DNA of 64,000 nt from an uncultured Bacteroidota bacterium (lineage in GTDB: Bacteria > Bacteroidota > Bacteroidia > AKYH767-A > OLB10), in the NCBI GenBank assembly GCA_900696575.1, contig CAADHD010000027.1:124001-188000 (forward strand), written 5' to 3'. The notes beneath the pieces are model-generated. The model saw only the letters and a list, made by a program, of their open reading frames with translations, searched no databases and was not told where the DNA came from. This document shows, one piece after another, positions 17,850 to 29,613 of this stretch (position 1 is its first letter; each line of letters opens with the position of its first letter). The translations under genes and the position numbers were made by a program.

Positions 17850-20800
17850 ATGAAAAAACAACTACTTGTCCTGCTGTTAGTTCTTCTGACATCATCTACA
17901 AAAGCACAATTTCAACTTCAAAACTGTTTCTCCATTGGCGACAGCGCCACTACGGTAACCAACAGTTTACATGGCTTTGACCTTAACACCCGAATCTTTA
18001 CCAGCGCACCAGGCAGCGATACGGCTTACATTGACATTGGTGATACCATTGAGTTCAGAACAGATTGTTTTGACCTTACCGGAATGACGTACGCCATTCT
18101 TTCCTTCAATCACATTTGCAAAATTGATTTTTTTGATGTGGCTATTGTTGAAGTGTCAATTGACTGTGGCCAGAACTGGTTTCAGCTTACAAGCGAATAT
18201 GTAACTGATATTCTTAATCCTCCGGGAGCTCCGTTTGCTGCTCAGGGGTATCAGTTTTCAGCAGCTTCTTATCCTGCATGGCAACCGGGTAATGCATTGG
18301 CGGTACCCGAAAATTCATGGTGGCGAACCGAGTATTTTGATATTTCCAACTGGGCAGGTTTTGCCGACACAAGAATCCGGTTTATTATGTGGGATGCCAA
18401 CATACCCGGTGGTAATGGTAATAATGGTTGGGCACTTGATGATGTATGCGTGGTAGCAGCTCCTTGTGAATTAACTCCGCCAACCCTTACTTTTATGCCT
18501 CCTGTATTTCAGAATGTGGTTTACAATCTTGGGCCTTACACTATTACAGCTGCTACAACTGACAACTCAGGAATAAGTAACGTAACTTTATTTTATTCAG
18601 TAAATGGAGGGGCCTTTACCTCTGTTGCCATGAACAACACCCAGGATTCGCTTTATGCAGGCCAAATTCCTGCAGTGAATGATGGAGATACTGTATGTTA
18701 CTATGTGGTTTCAACGGATGGTTCTCCATGTGCTAATCAAACTACCTTTCCGGCATCAGGGTGCATTCAATTCGTTGCATCACAGGGAATCTCTTTCCCT
18801 TATTGTGATGGCTTTGATATTCCTCCGGCACTATGGTCTGATACTTCAACGGTTGGTAACTGGCAAAACGGAGTTCCATCAAATGGTACGCTTAATAATG
18901 CGCTCTCTCCACCAAACGTATGGGCAGTGGGGTTAACAGCTGTTTATCCTCCTAATGCAAATGCAAGATTGTATTCACCTGTGTTCGGGCCAATACCTGT
19001 AGGAACAAAGCTCAGTTTCTGGATGAATTATGATACTGAGAATTCATGGGATGGAACCAGGCTTGAGTATTCTACCGATGGCGGGGTATCATGGGCTATT
19101 CTGGGTGATATTGGCAATTCCTGCAATTGTCAGACTAATTGGTACAATGGAACTGTGAATTGCAGCGGGCAACCGGCATGGAATGGTCAAAGCAACGGTT
19201 GGGTAAAGGCAGAGTATGAGTTTCCGGCAAGTTTCCCGTTTGGCCCAAATATCCAGTTCAGATTTTTCTTTTGTTCTGATGGAATTATTCAAAACCAGGG
19301 ATTCATGATTGATAATTTCTGTATTGAAACTCCTCAGCCCTTTGATGCAGGAATTCCTTCAATCATTTCGCCAGTAAATTTTGCAGCAGCCGGTACCTGT
19401 CAGGATATTATTGTCAATGTCAAGAACTATGGGCTTAACCCTATCAGCAATTTTGATATTTATTATTCAACCAATATCAGTGGAACAGTAACTACTTATG
19501 GCCCGTTTCTGTTTTCTGCAACGTTAAATCCGGGACAAACGCAAAGCATAACACTTCCGTGCTTAACTATGCCTGCAGGAAGTTTCACACTTTGTGCCTG
19601 GACGTCACTGCCCGGTGATGGCAATGCTCTGAATGATACCTCATGCGCACCATTGGTTGGCATTCCTGTAATTACAGTCGGTGCCAATTCAATCTGCGAT
19701 GACTTCGAAAGTGGTAATCAGGGCTGGGTTTCTGTTATTAACAGCGGTGGAAATGCCGGTACCAATTGGCAATTCGGAACACCGGCTTTCGGTGCAACCA
19801 CCGGAGCTCATTCCGGACTTACTGCATGGGACATTAATCTGACCAGTGCATACACCGCAAATGCAAACGTTTCGCTTTATTCTCCTATTTATGATTTCTC
19901 AACAGTTCCCAATGCTGGATTGTCATTTTGGATAAATTACAACACACAAGTAAACAGCGATGGTGTAACTTTAGAATATACTGATAACGGAGGGGCAAGC
20001 TGGACACAGATAGGCCTGATTAATCCCGGTCCGCCATATTACAACTGGTACAATGCCAACTTGTTCTGCAGTAACTTGCCGGGATGGAGCGGAAACAGTG
20101 CAGGTTGGAAAAAAGCTGAGATGACAAATCTTGGAGCGCTCGGAATTCCGGGCAATGCCAATGGCATTCAGTTTCGCTTTACATTCTGTGCCGATGGGTT
20201 TACTCAAAACGATGGTTTCTCAATGGATGATTTCTGTATTGTTATTCCTCAACCTTTGGATGCCGGAATTCCAACAATCGTTCAGCCTTCGAATTATGCG
20301 CCAGCAGGCAGTTGTCAGCCTGTAACAGTGGAGGTTACTAACTTCGGTCTTAATACCATCAGCAACTTTGATGTTTATTATTCCGTTGATTCTGCCGGTG
20401 TGGTAGTTGTTTACGGACCATTCCCCTTCACAGGATCACTTAATCCCGGCCAAACACAACAGGTAACTCTGCCTTGTGTTAATTTCCCTGTTGGTCAATT
20501 TACACTTTGCTCCTGGACTGCTTTGCCGGGCGATGGAAACACATTTAACGACACAAGTTGTGCAGTGCTTATTGGTGTACCTGTAATTACCATGGGAGCC
20601 TCAACATATTGTGATCAATTTGAAAACGGAAACCTTGGCTGGACTGTTGAATTACTGCCCGGTGGCGACCCTGCTTCAACATGGCAATTAGGAACTCCTG
20701 CTTTTGGTGCTACCACTGGCGCACACTCGGGTACCAATGCTTGGGATATTAACTTGTCAACTGCTTACACCGGCAATGCAAATGTTGCATTAATTTCTCC

Positions 20801-23300
20801 GATCTTTGATTTTGCCAATGTAACCTTAGCCGGAATCTCTTTCTGGATAAATTACAATACCGAAGGATTCTGGGATGGGACCCGTCTTGAATACTCTCTT
20901 AACGGAACTACATGGACCCAAATGGGTAACGCAGGGGCAGGTCCTCCTTACTTCAATTGGTACAATGGCAACATGAACTGCAGCGCTACCGATGGTTGGA
21001 ATGGTAACAGCAATGGCTGGATAAAAGCAGAAATGAAAAACCTTGCTTCGCTTGGATTGGCCGGCCAGAACTATGTTCAATTCCGGTTTGTTTTCTGTGC
21101 TGATGCAGTCATACAGGTAGATGGTTTTTCAATAGATGATTTCTGTATTGAAATTCCTCAACCTTTCGATGCCGGAGTACCGGCTATAAACTCGCCTGTT
21201 GGTTTTGCTCCTGCCGGAAGTTGTCAGCCAGTAACTGTTACACTTGAAAACTTCGGACTTAATCCGTTGACATCCCTGAATCTGTACTATCAGGTAACCA
21301 GTGGAGGAACAACAACAAACTATGGTCCCTTCCCCTGGACAGGCAACTTAACCCCGGGCAGCAGCACTCAGGTTACCTTACCCTGTGTTACATTTCCAAG
21401 CGGAGGATTTACACTTTGCTCATGGTCTGAACTGGTAAACGATGGCAATGCGTTTAATGATACCGTATGCATTTCATTAACCGGTGTTCCTGTTATCACA
21501 TTGAGTTATACTACCCCATATTGCGATGATTTTGAAGGCGGCAACATCGGATGGTCGTCCGTTTTAATGCCTGCAGGCAACGCAGGAACCATCTGGCAAT
21601 TGGGAACACCTGCTTTTGGAGCAACCACAGGCGCTCATTCAGGTATAAATGCATGGGATATTAACCTTACCTCAGCTTATACCGGCAATGCAAACGTAGC
21701 CTTGTATTCACCCATCTTTGATATTACTCAGGGTCTTGATTGCAGTCTTTCCTTCTGGAGAAATCATAATACTGAAACAGCATGGGATGGTGTAAGGCTA
21801 GAATACACCTTGAACAGTTCCGGGGTTTGGAATACTTTAGGTGCTGTTGGAAGTACTTCTCCTTACGTAAACTGGTACACTAACACAACTATTTGCAGTA
21901 ACAATCAGGCAGCGTGGGCCGGGGTTTCCGGTGGATGGGTAAAAAGCGAAATGCAAAATCTCGGTGTACTTCCCGGCTTTAATACTTCACAAACCATTCA
22001 GTTCAGATTTATTTTCTGCTCCGATGCATCTGTTAATTTAGATGGATTCTCCATTGATGATTTCTGTATGGAAGTTCCTGTTCCGCTCACTGCAGCTCCT
22101 GTAACAATTAAAGACAATACCACTTTCCCGTTGATTTTTGCAGGACAGCCCATTCAGTTCTCATCAGACCTGAAGAATAAAGGAACGACTCCGCTTAATT
22201 ATCTGGAAGCACAGCTTTGGATTGACAATAACCAGGTGGCTAATGATATAATTAACTACAACCCGAATTTAGCTGCCGGTGCAACTCAGCTTCACAATTT
22301 TTCTACCTTCACATGGATTGCAACATCAGGTATTCATGATGTGTGTGTGGTAACCAATAACCCTAATCAAACTGCTGATTTGAATCCAACAGATGATACA
22401 CTTTGTTATCAGATACAAGTAATTGATACCATCAGCGTGGTGAACAATAATGTTTGTACCGACTTTGAATCTGCCCCGGATTGGGTTACACTTAATGCTT
22501 TAAGTTATACCAACAATACTTCATGGCAATGGGGTACTCCGGCACAAACCGTGCTTAACGGAGCTTACAGTGGAACAAAAGCATGGATGACCAATCTCAC
22601 AGCCAACTATCCTAACCGCGATTCATCAGGATTGTTCTCGGCTCTTTACACTATCAATCCGCTTAATTATTATAAACTCAGCTTCAGGCATAAATTCTCC
22701 ACTGAGCTTTTCCAGGATGGATGTGCTGTTGATTATTCAACCGATTACGGCAATACGTGGCAAATTTTAGGTGGATTCGATCCCGTCAACAATTGGTATA
22801 ACGCTCCGTTCATTATTGCCTTGGGCGGTCTTCCTCCGGATCCCGGATTTACAGGCTCCTTGGGAACTTACATTCTTTCCGAATTTGAAAAGCATTTTGG
22901 ATTTAGTTCAACCGCTGTAATCTTCCGTTTCAGATTTATGTCTGATTATTCGGTAACAAATGAAGGCTGGGTTATTGATGATGTCTGTTTTCAGGATATG
23001 GGCCCAACCGGTATCAATGAGCCTTCTTTATCTGTATCAGGGCTTGCATTAGGTCAAAATGTACCAAACCCGGCAAATTCATCAACCGAAATTCCTTATT
23101 TCCTGCCTGCTGATGGAAAAGTTACCCTGGAAATAACCGATTTAGTCGGCAAGTCTGTTTTAGTATTGGCTTATGAAACTCAGTCTGCAGGATTACATAC
23201 TTTTAGTCTGAGGACTGGTCAATTAAATGCCGGCTTGTACTTCTACTCCTTGACTTTCAATGGAGAACGGCTTACAAGAAGGATGATTATTACAAGGTAG
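17850..23300 (+). CDS. Giant modular secreted protein (1816 aa) with about 300-aa repeats and T9SS type A sorting domain
   Basis: Signal peptide MKKQLLVLLLVLLTSSTKAQ; repeated CDDFESGN..GW...WQFGTPAFGATTGAHSG.NAWDINL.SAYT.NANV.LYSPI.DF...DDFCIEIPQPFDAG...; C-term NVPNPANSSTEIPYFLPADGKVTLEITDLVGK...LNAGLYFYSLTFNGERLTRRMIITR. Confidence 0.92.
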   Translation: MKKQLLVLLLVLLTSSTKAQFQLQNCFSIGDSATTVTNSLHGFDLNTRIFTSAPGSDTAYIDIGDTIEFRTDCFDLTGMTYAILSFNHICKIDFFDVAIVEVSIDCGQNWFQLTSEYVTDILNPPGAPFAAQGYQFSAASYPAWQPGNALAVPENSWWRTEYFDISNWAGFADTRIRFIMWDANIPGGNGNNGWALDDVCVVAAPCELTPPTLTFMPPVFQNVVYNLGPYTITAATTDNSGISNVTLFYSVNGGAFTSVAMNNTQDSLYAGQIPAVNDGDTVCYYVVSTDGSPCANQTTFPASGCIQFVASQGISFPYCDGFDIPPALWSDTSTVGNWQNGVPSNGTLNNALSPPNVWAVGLTAVYPPNANARLYSPVFGPIPVGTKLSFWMNYDTENSWDGTRLEYSTDGGVSWAILGDIGNSCNCQTNWYNGTVNCSGQPAWNGQSNGWVKAEYEFPASFPFGPNIQFRFFFCSDGIIQNQGFMIDNFCIETPQPFDAGIPSIISPVNFAAAGTCQDIIVNVKNYGLNPISNFDIYYSTNISGTVTTYGPFLFSATLNPGQTQSITLPCLTMPAGSFTLCAWTSLPGDGNALNDTSCAPLVGIPVITVGANSICDDFESGNQGWVSVINSGGNAGTNWQFGTPAFGATTGAHSGLTAWDINLTSAYTANANVSLYSPIYDFSTVPNAGLSFWINYNTQVNSDGVTLEYTDNGGASWTQIGLINPGPPYYNWYNANLFCSNLPGWSGNSAGWKKAEMTNLGALGIPGNANGIQFRFTFCADGFTQNDGFSMDDFCIVIPQPLDAGIPTIVQPSNYAPAGSCQPVTVEVTNFGLNTISNFDVYYSVDSAGVVVVYGPFPFTGSLNPGQTQQVTLPCVNFPVGQFTLCSWTALPGDGNTFNDTSCAVLIGVPVITMGASTYCDQFENGNLGWTVELLPGGDPASTWQLGTPAFGATTGAHSGTNAWDINLSTAYTGNANVALISPIFDFANVTLAGISFWINYNTEGFWDGTRLEYSLNGTTWTQMGNAGAGPPYFNWYNGNMNCSATDGWNGNSNGWIKAEMKNLASLGLAGQNYVQFRFVFCADAVIQVDGFSIDDFCIEIPQPFDAGVPAINSPVGFAPAGSCQPVTVTLENFGLNPLTSLNLYYQVTSGGTTTNYGPFPWTGNLTPGSSTQVTLPCVTFPSGGFTLCSWSELVNDGNAFNDTVCISLTGVPVITLSYTTPYCDDFEGGNIGWSSVLMPAGNAGTIWQLGTPAFGATTGAHSGINAWDINLTSAYTGNANVALYSPIFDITQGLDCSLSFWRNHNTETAWDGVRLEYTLNSSGVWNTLGAVGSTSPYVNWYTNTTICSNNQAAWAGVSGGWVKSEMQNLGVLPGFNTSQTIQFRFIFCSDASVNLDGFSIDDFCMEVPVPLTAAPVTIKDNTTFPLIFAGQPIQFSSDLKNKGTTPLNYLEAQLWIDNNQVANDIINYNPNLAAGATQLHNFSTFTWIATSGIHDVCVVTNNPNQTADLNPTDDTLCYQIQVIDTISVVNNNVCTDFESAPDWVTLNALSYTNNTSWQWGTPAQTVLNGAYSGTKAWMTNLTANYPNRDSSGLFSALYTINPLNYYKLSFRHKFSTELFQDGCAVDYSTDYGNTWQILGGFDPVNNWYNAPFIIALGGLPPDPGFTGSLGTYILSEFEKHFGFSSTAVIFRFRFMSDYSVTNEGWVIDDVCFQDMGPTGINEPSLSVSGLALGQNVPNPANSSTEIPYFLPADGKVTLEITDLVGKSVLVLAYETQSAGLHTFSLRTGQLNAGLYFYSLTFNGERLTRRMIITR

Positions 23301-23321
23301 CATAATCAACAATCTCACTTT

Positions 23322-23358
23322 AAAGACCCGCTTCGGTAAAAAAGCGGGTCTTTACTTT
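23322..23358 (+). terminator. Intrinsic terminator
   Basis: AAAGACCCGCTT-cggtaaaa-AAGCGGGTCTTT followed by actttt. Confidence 0.85.
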
Positions 23359-23410
23359 TTAAGTATGGGTTACCAACTTTCAGCCTTTATTAAATTATTT
23401 GAAAAGCAGG

Positions 23411-23440
23411 TTGTCATTTTGAAAAACAATTTTACTTTTG
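23411..23440 (+). promoter_or_regulatory. Promoter of the rpsL ribosomal supercluster
   Basis: TTG (23411-23413)-N19-TACTTTTG (23433-23440), matching the Bacteroidota housekeeping consensus. Confidence 0.7.
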
Positions 23441-23496
23441 CGCTCCCTTAAAAAAGGGGTATATACTATTGATAATAACTATTTTAACAGTAACGA

Positions 23497-23886
23497 ATGC
23501 CAACCATACAGCAGCTTGTCCGCAAAGGGAGGGAAAAACTCACCTATAAAAGCAAGTCTCCCGCTCTTACTTCATGTCCGCAGCGCAGGGGAGTTTGCAC
23601 CCGTGTTTATACAACTACTCCCAAAAAACCCAATTCAGCTTTGCGTAAAGTTGCGCGTGTAAGGCTTACCAATAAGTTTGAAGTAACAGCATACATTCCC
23701 GGAGAAGGACACAATTTACAGGAACACTCTATAGTGCTTGTGCGCGGTGGCCGCGTTAAAGACCTGCCCGGAGTACGTTATCATATTGTCCGTGGATCAC
23801 TTGATACTTCCGGTGTGGATGGCAGAAAACAACAGCGCTCCAAGTATGGAACCAAGCGTCCTAAAGAAACTGCTCCTAAGAAATAA
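23497..23886 (+). CDS. rpsL: 30S ribosomal protein S12
   Basis: [15 protein letters not shown]...[20 protein letters not shown]...[11 protein letters not shown]. Confidence 0.98.
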   Translation: MPTIQQLVRKGREKLTYKSKSPALTSCPQRRGVCTRVYTTTPKKPNSALRKVARVRLTNKFEVTAYIPGEGHNLQEHSIVLVRGGRVKDLPGVRYHIVRGSLDTSGVDGRKQQRSKYGTKRPKETAPKK

Positions 23887-23901
23887 TCAGCCTGAATCAT
23901 C

Positions 23902-24369
23902 ATGAGAAAAGATAAACCTAAAAAACGATTGTTATTGCCAGACCCGAAGTTTAATGATACTTTGGTAACACGGTTCGTCAATAACCTGATGAAATCAGGA
24001 AAAAGAAGCACTGCATCCGGCCTCTTTTATGATGCCCTCAACATTGTTGCCGAAAAAACACAGGAGGATGGATTGGAAACCTGGAAAAAAGCATTGACCA
24101 ACATTATGCCTGCAGTTGAAGTTAAAAGCCGCAGAGTTGGCGGAGCTACTTTTCAGATTCCTACAGAGATCCGTCCCGATCGCAAAACCGCTCTTGGCAT
24201 GAAGTGGATGATTGGCTATGCATCTTTAAGAAACGAAAAATCAATGGCTGAAAGATTAGCCGGGGAAATTATTGCCGCATCAAAAGGTGAAGGTGCTGCA
24301 GTAAAGAAGAAGGATGATACTCACCGTATGGCAGAAGCCAATAAAGCATTTTCACATTTCAGAGTTTAA
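23902..24369 (+). CDS. rpsG: 30S ribosomal protein S7
   Basis: [15 protein letters not shown]...[28 protein letters not shown]. Confidence 0.98.
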   Translation: MRKDKPKKRLLLPDPKFNDTLVTRFVNNLMKSGKRSTASGLFYDALNIVAEKTQEDGLETWKKALTNIMPAVEVKSRRVGGATFQIPTEIRPDRKTALGMKWMIGYASLRNEKSMAERLAGEIIAASKGEGAAVKKKDDTHRMAEANKAFSHFRV

Positions 24370-24390
24370 AGCCCCATCTTTTATCTTAAC

Positions 24391-26499
24391 ATGAGCAACG
24401 AACTAAAATATACGCGAAACATAGGAATCTCAGCGCACATTGATGCGGGTAAGACCACTACCACTGAGCGTATATTGTATTATACCGGAGTAACCCATAA
24501 AATTGGGGAGGTGCATGATGGTGCTGCTACCATGGACTGGATGGTGCAGGAGCAGGAGCGCGGTATTACCATTACCTCTGCTGCCACTACCTGCTACTGG
24601 AACTACAACAACGAAAAATATAAAATCAATATCATTGATACCCCCGGACACGTTGACTTCACCGTTGAAGTAGAGCGTTCGCTTCGGGTACTTGACGGTG
24701 CCGTTGCGCTTTTTTGTGCTGTGGGCGGTGTTGAGCCACAATCCGAAACCGTATGGAGACAGATGAACAAATACAATGTTCCGCGTGTGGCTTTTGTAAA
24801 TAAAATGGATCGTGCAGGCGCTGATTTCTTTACCGTTGTTAAACAAATTAAAGAAAGGCTGGGCGGCAATCCTGTTCCGCTTCAATATCCTATTGGTTCT
24901 GAAGAAACTTTTAAAGGTGTTGTTGACCTGATTACTAACAAAGCATTGATTTGGGATGAAGAAACCAAAGGAATGACCTTTAAAGAAATTCCGATTCCTG
25001 CTGAAATTGCCGAAGAAGTTCAGCAATGGCGTGCTCAGTTAGTTGAATCTGTTGCTGAGTTTGATGACCATTTGATGGAGAAGTTTTTTGATAATCCTGA
25101 CTCCATTACCCGCGAAGAAATGATGGAAGCTATTCGAAAGGCAACCATCTCTATGACCATAACACCTGTATTGTGCGGATCTGCCTTTAAAAATAAAGGC
25201 GTGCAAACAATGCTTGATGCAGTTATTTCTTACCTGCCTGCACCATCAGATATTCCTGCCGTTACCGGAATTAATCCTGAATCAGGTGAAGAAGAAAGCC
25301 GCAAACCAGTTTCTACAGAACCTTTTGCTGCACTTGCCTTTAAAATCATGACTGACCCGTTTGTTGGCCGTCTTGCCTTCTTCAGGGTCTATTCAGGATC
25401 CCTTAATGCCGGTTCTTACGTGTTGAATACACGTACCATGAAAAATGAGCGTATTTCACGAATCATACGCATGCATGCCAACAAACAAAATCCGATAGAA
25501 ACTATTACAGCAGGTGATATTGGTGCAGCCGTTGGTTTTAAAGATATCAAAACGGGCGATACGCTTTGCGATGAAAAGAAGCCGATTGTTCTTGAATCCA
25601 TGTCATTTCCCGAGCCGGTTATAGGTCTTGCTATTGAGCCAAAGACACAGGCTGATGTTGACAAACTTGGCATGGCACTGGGAAAACTGGCTGAAGAAGA
25701 TCCTACGTTTCGAGTTAAAACTGACGAAGAAACCGGTCAAACTATTATTAGCGGAATGGGTGAACTGCACCTTGAAATTATCGTTGACCGCTTAAAGCGC
25801 GAATTCAAAGTTGAATGTAACCAGGGGGCACCTCAGGTAGCTTACAAGGAAGCTATTACCGGCACCGTTGAACATCGTGAACTCTATAAAAAGCAAACCG
25901 GTGGTCGTGGTAAATTTGCTGATATCAAAGTAATTATTTCTCCGGTTGATGAAGGAAAAGCAGGCCTTCAGTTTGAAAACGAAATTACCGGAGGTAACAT
26001 TCCCCGCGAATATATTCCTGCCGTTGAAAAAGGTTTTAAGGCTGCCATGGCCAACGGTCCTTTAGCCGGCTACATGGTTGACAGCTTAAAAGTCAGGTTG
26101 ATTGACGGTTCATTCCATGCCGTTGACTCTGACTCGCTTTCATTTGAAATTTGTGCAAGAGCAGCATATCGGGAAGCAATGCCCAAAGCAAAACCTGTTC
26201 TTCTCGAACCCATCATGAAAGTGGAAGTAGTTACCCCTGAAGAAAATATGGGCGATGTAATGGGCGATTTGAATAAACGCAGAGGCCAGATGGAAGGAAT
26301 GGATACCCGTGCAGGAGCACAGGTTATCAAAGCTAAAGTTCCGCTTTCTGAAATGTTTGGTTATGTTACATCATTACGTACCATCACCTCAGGAAGAGCC
26401 TCGTCATCAATGGAATTTTCTCATTATGCAGAAGTACCGCGCGCTATTGCCGAAGAAGTAATTGCCAAAGCAAAAGGCAAAACCGAAAAAGTATCTTAA
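24391..26499 (+). CDS. fusA: Elongation factor G
   Basis: [25 protein letters not shown]...[23 protein letters not shown]; 702 aa. Confidence 0.98.
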   Translation: MSNELKYTRNIGISAHIDAGKTTTTERILYYTGVTHKIGEVHDGAATMDWMVQEQERGITITSAATTCYWNYNNEKYKINIIDTPGHVDFTVEVERSLRVLDGAVALFCAVGGVEPQSETVWRQMNKYNVPRVAFVNKMDRAGADFFTVVKQIKERLGGNPVPLQYPIGSEETFKGVVDLITNKALIWDEETKGMTFKEIPIPAEIAEEVQQWRAQLVESVAEFDDHLMEKFFDNPDSITREEMMEAIRKATISMTITPVLCGSAFKNKGVQTMLDAVISYLPAPSDIPAVTGINPESGEEESRKPVSTEPFAALAFKIMTDPFVGRLAFFRVYSGSLNAGSYVLNTRTMKNERISRIIRMHANKQNPIETITAGDIGAAVGFKDIKTGDTLCDEKKPIVLESMSFPEPVIGLAIEPKTQADVDKLGMALGKLAEEDPTFRVKTDEETGQTIISGMGELHLEIIVDRLKREFKVECNQGAPQVAYKEAITGTVEHRELYKKQTGGRGKFADIKVIISPVDEGKAGLQFENEITGGNIPREYIPAVEKGFKAAMANGPLAGYMVDSLKVRLIDGSFHAVDSDSLSFEICARAAYREAMPKAKPVLLEPIMKVEVVTPEENMGDVMGDLNKRRGQMEGMDTRAGAQVIKAKVPLSEMFGYVTSLRTITSGRASSSMEFSHYAEVPRAIAEEVIAKAKGKTEKVS

Positions 26500-26536
26500 C
26501 CACTACTATAAAAAGCGTTCTTATATACCCTACACC

Positions 26537-26842
26537 ATGAGTCAGCGAATCAGAATCAAATTAAAATCATACGACTTCAACTTAGTTGACAAGTCGGCTG
26601 AAAAAATTGTAAAGACTGTTAAAAGTACAGGAGCTGCGGTCAGCGGACCCATTCCTTTGCCAACAGAAAAAAAAATCTATACTGTGCTGCGCTCGCCCCA
26701 TGTAAATAAAAAGGCGAGAGAACAGTTTCAGTTGTGTTCTTACAAAAGACTGCTTGATATCTACAGCACCAACGCTAAAACGGTTGATGCACTCATGAAG
26801 CTCGAATTGCCGAGTGGAGTTGAGGTAGAAATCAAAGTTTGA
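26537..26842 (+). CDS. rpsJ: 30S ribosomal protein S10
   Basis: [43 protein letters not shown]; start internal to ORF 26462..26842. Confidence 0.97.
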   Translation: MSQRIRIKLKSYDFNLVDKSAEKIVKTVKSTGAAVSGPIPLPTEKKIYTVLRSPHVNKKAREQFQLCSYKRLLDIYSTNAKTVDALMKLELPSGVEVEIKV

Positions 26843-26873
26843 GTTTATTATTCTAAAATTAAATTAACAGGCC

Positions 26874-26915
26874 ATGTTGCTGCAAGCTTCATTGCACAAC
26901 CTCTGGCCACAACAT
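26874..26915 (+). promoter_or_regulatory. Candidate structured element in the rpsJ-rplC gap
   Basis: Hairpin GTTG-(c)-TGCAA-gcttca-TTGCA-CAAC (26876-26900); alternative ATGTTG (26874-26879)/CAACAT (26910-26915) pairing excludes it. Confidence 0.35.
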
Positions 26916-26923
26916 AAAATACT

Positions 26924-27541
26924 ATGTCTGGAATACTAGGAAAGAAAGTCGGCATGACCAGCATCTTCGATGCCGATGGTAAAAATGTACCGTGCACTGT
27001 GATTGAAGCAGGTCCGTGTGTGGTAACTCAGGTTAAAACTGTCGAAACAGATGGCTATGATGCCGTGCAGCTTTCTTTTGACGACCGCAAGGAAAAAAAT
27101 ACACCTGCTGCCCTTAAAGGCCATTTTAAAAAGTCAGGCGCTGCAGCCAAACGTTATGTGGCTGAGTTTCGCGAATTTACTCAGCAAGTAAAATCAGGCG
27201 ATGTGCTTAAAGCCGATATCATTTCTGAAGGAACATTCTGTGATATTACCGGAACATCAAAAGGAAAAGGATTTCAGGGGGTGGTTAAACGCCACAACTT
27301 TGCCGGAGTAGGAGGCGCAACCCACGGGCAGCATAACAGAATGAGGGCTCCCGGTTCAATGGGTAACTCATCTTTTGCGTCTCGGGTTATTAAAGGCAAA
27401 CGCCTTTCCGGCCACATGGGTGACGAAAAAGTAAAAGTACAGAATCTTCAGGTGATTAAAGTGATCCCTGAACATAATCTTATATTGATAAAAGGTGCTG
27501 TTCCCGGTGCCAAAGGGTCTTACTTAAAAGTGGAGTTTTAA
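26924..27541 (+). CDS. rplC: 50S ribosomal protein L3
   Basis: [15 protein letters not shown]...[15 protein letters not shown]...[13 protein letters not shown]. Confidence 0.98.
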   Translation: MSGILGKKVGMTSIFDADGKNVPCTVIEAGPCVVTQVKTVETDGYDAVQLSFDDRKEKNTPAALKGHFKKSGAAAKRYVAEFREFTQQVKSGDVLKADIISEGTFCDITGTSKGKGFQGVVKRHNFAGVGGATHGQHNRMRAPGSMGNSSFASRVIKGKRLSGHMGDEKVKVQNLQVIKVIPEHNLILIKGAVPGAKGSYLKVEF

Positions 27542-27543
27542 TT

Positions 27544-28173
27544 ATGGAATTAGCGGTAAAAAATAAAACCGGTCAGGAAACCGGAAGAAAAGTAAACCTC
27601 AACACAGCGATATTCGGTGTTGAGCCAAATGATCATGCTATCTATCTTGACGTAAAGCAATACCTCGCCAACCAGAGACAAGGTACCGCTAAGACAAAGC
27701 AGCGTAACGAAGTATCAGGCTCAACCAAAAAAATTCACCGGCAGAAAGGTACCGGTGGTGCCCGTCATGGCAGCCGTAAGGCTCCCATCTTTGTTGGCGG
27801 GGGTAGAATTTTCGGCCCGCAACCGCGCGATTACACTTTTAAACTCAACAAAAAAGTAAAACGCTTAGCCCGTATCTCTGCGCTTTCCTATAAAGCAAAA
27901 GACAATGAAGTTACTGTAATTGAAAACTTCAGTATGGAAAAACCGGCTACCAAAGAATTTAACTCTATACTTAAAAGCCTTGCACTTGACGGCAAAAAAG
28001 CCTTGGTGGTAATTCCTGAAATCAATAAAAACCTCGTTTTGTCATCACGTAACCTGCCGAAGGCGAAAGTGGTTCAGGCTACCGATATTAATACCTATGA
28101 TATTCTTAACGCCCAGCAATTGGTATTGCTCGAAGGCGCATTACCCGTAATCGAAAAAACATTGGCATCATGA
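27544..28173 (+). CDS. rplD: 50S ribosomal protein L4
   Basis: [36 protein letters not shown]. Confidence 0.97.
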   Translation: MELAVKNKTGQETGRKVNLNTAIFGVEPNDHAIYLDVKQYLANQRQGTAKTKQRNEVSGSTKKIHRQKGTGGARHGSRKAPIFVGGGRIFGPQPRDYTFKLNKKVKRLARISALSYKAKDNEVTVIENFSMEKPATKEFNSILKSLALDGKKALVVIPEINKNLVLSSRNLPKAKVVQATDINTYDILNAQQLVLLEGALPVIEKTLAS

Positions 28174-28460
28174 GCATATTAAAAAGACCCGTTGTTTCTG
28201 AAAAAGCTACCCGTCAGGGCGAAAAACTCAGACAGTATGGCTTTATAGTGGATAGGAATGCTAACAAAATCCAGATTAAAAAAGCCGTTGAGCAGATGTA
28301 TGGCGTTACCGTTGAATCGGTAAACACCATGCTGATGAGAGGTAAAACCGTTATGCGCGGCACCAAATCAGGAATGACAAAAGGAATTAAAGGTAGAAAT
28401 AAAAAAGCAGTGGTAACTGTCAAAGATGGCGATGTCATTGACTTTTACAGCAGTATTTAA
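28170..28460 (+). CDS. rplW: 50S ribosomal protein L23
   Basis: [52 protein letters not shown]. Confidence 0.97.
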   Translation: MSILKRPVVSEKATRQGEKLRQYGFIVDRNANKIQIKKAVEQMYGVTVESVNTMLMRGKTVMRGTKSGMTKGIKGRNKKAVVTVKDGDVIDFYSSI

Positions 28461-28479
28461 CCATTAAAGAATAAGGACA

Positions 28480-29304
28480 ATGGGCGTAAAAAAATTCAAT
28501 CCGGTAACCCCGGGACAACGTTTCAAAATTGTTAATGATTTTGATACTCTAACGGCAAGCCGTCCCGAAAAATCGTTGGTTGTTACCAAGAAACGCAGTG
28601 GCGGACGTAACAATACCGGCAAAATGACCATGCGCTACATCGGTGGCGGCCATCGTAAAAAACTTCGCTTAATTGATTTCAAAAGAGATAAACACGGCAT
28701 TGAAGGAGTAGTAAAAACAGTTGAATACGATCCTAACCGTACAGCCAATATCGCTTTGGTGTTTTATAAAGACGGAGAAAAAAGATATATCATAGCTCCT
28801 AACGGAATTCAGGTAGGTCAAAAAATCACCTCCGGTGAAAAAGCCACTCCTGAAATCGGCAATGCTCTTTTCCTGAAAGATATTCCGCTCGGCACTTTGA
28901 TTCATAACATTGAAATGCGCCCCGGACAAGGAGGAAAACTCGCGCGCAGTGCCGGTTCGTATGCTCAATTAGCTGCCCGCGATGGACGTTATGCAACTTT
29001 AAAAATGCCTTCGGGCGAAACCCGAACCATTCTTACTGCCTGCATGGCAACCATCGGAACAGTAAGCAACTCCGATCATGATAAAGAAAGCCATGGTAAG
29101 GCAGGTCGCGTTCGCTGGATGGGACGCAGGCCGAGAGTACGCGGTGTTGCCATGAATCCGGTTGATCATCCCATGGGTGGAGGTGAAGGACGAGCGTCAG
29201 GTGGTCATCCACGTTCTCGAAAAGGATTGTATGCCAAAGGGTATAAAACCAGAAAGAAGAAAAATCTTTCCAACAAATACATCATCGAAAGAAGAAAGAA
29301 ATAA
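28480..29304 (+). CDS. rplB: 50S ribosomal protein L2
   Basis: [30 protein letters not shown]...[24 protein letters not shown]. Confidence 0.98.
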   Translation: MGVKKFNPVTPGQRFKIVNDFDTLTASRPEKSLVVTKKRSGGRNNTGKMTMRYIGGGHRKKLRLIDFKRDKHGIEGVVKTVEYDPNRTANIALVFYKDGEKRYIIAPNGIQVGQKITSGEKATPEIGNALFLKDIPLGTLIHNIEMRPGQGGKLARSAGSYAQLAARDGRYATLKMPSGETRTILTACMATIGTVSNSDHDKESHGKAGRVRWMGRRPRVRGVAMNPVDHPMGGGEGRASGGHPRSRKGLYAKGYKTRKKKNLSNKYIIERRKK

Positions 29305-29322
29305 AAAAATTGAAACTGTAAC

Positions 29323-29601
29323 ATGAGCCGTTCACTAAAAAAAGGTCCTTTCATTGACTACAAACTTGAACAGAAAATTTTCAAGTTAAATGAGTCAAAA
29401 AAGAAAACCGTCATTAAAACATGGTCGCGCAGAAGCATGATTTCTCCTGATTTTGTCGGCCATACACTTGCCGTGCATAACGGGAATAAGTTCATACCTG
29501 TATATGTTACTGAAAACATGGTTGGTCACAAGCTCGGAGAATTTGCTCCAACACGCACCTTCCGAGGCCATTCAGGAAATAAAGACAAAGCATCAGCATA
29601 A
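29323..29601 (+). CDS. rpsS: 30S ribosomal protein S19
   Basis: [18 protein letters not shown]...[16 protein letters not shown]. Confidence 0.98.
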   Translation: MSRSLKKGPFIDYKLEQKIFKLNESKKKTVIKTWSRRSMISPDFVGHTLAVHNGNKFIPVYVTENMVGHKLGEFAPTRTFRGHSGNKDKASA

Positions 29602-29613
29602 ATCATTAAAACC

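Noticed and set aside
24430-25026. 198-aa minus-strand ORF inside fusA
   Set aside because: Antisense to a highly conserved EF-G N-terminal region; coding constraint explains its openness.
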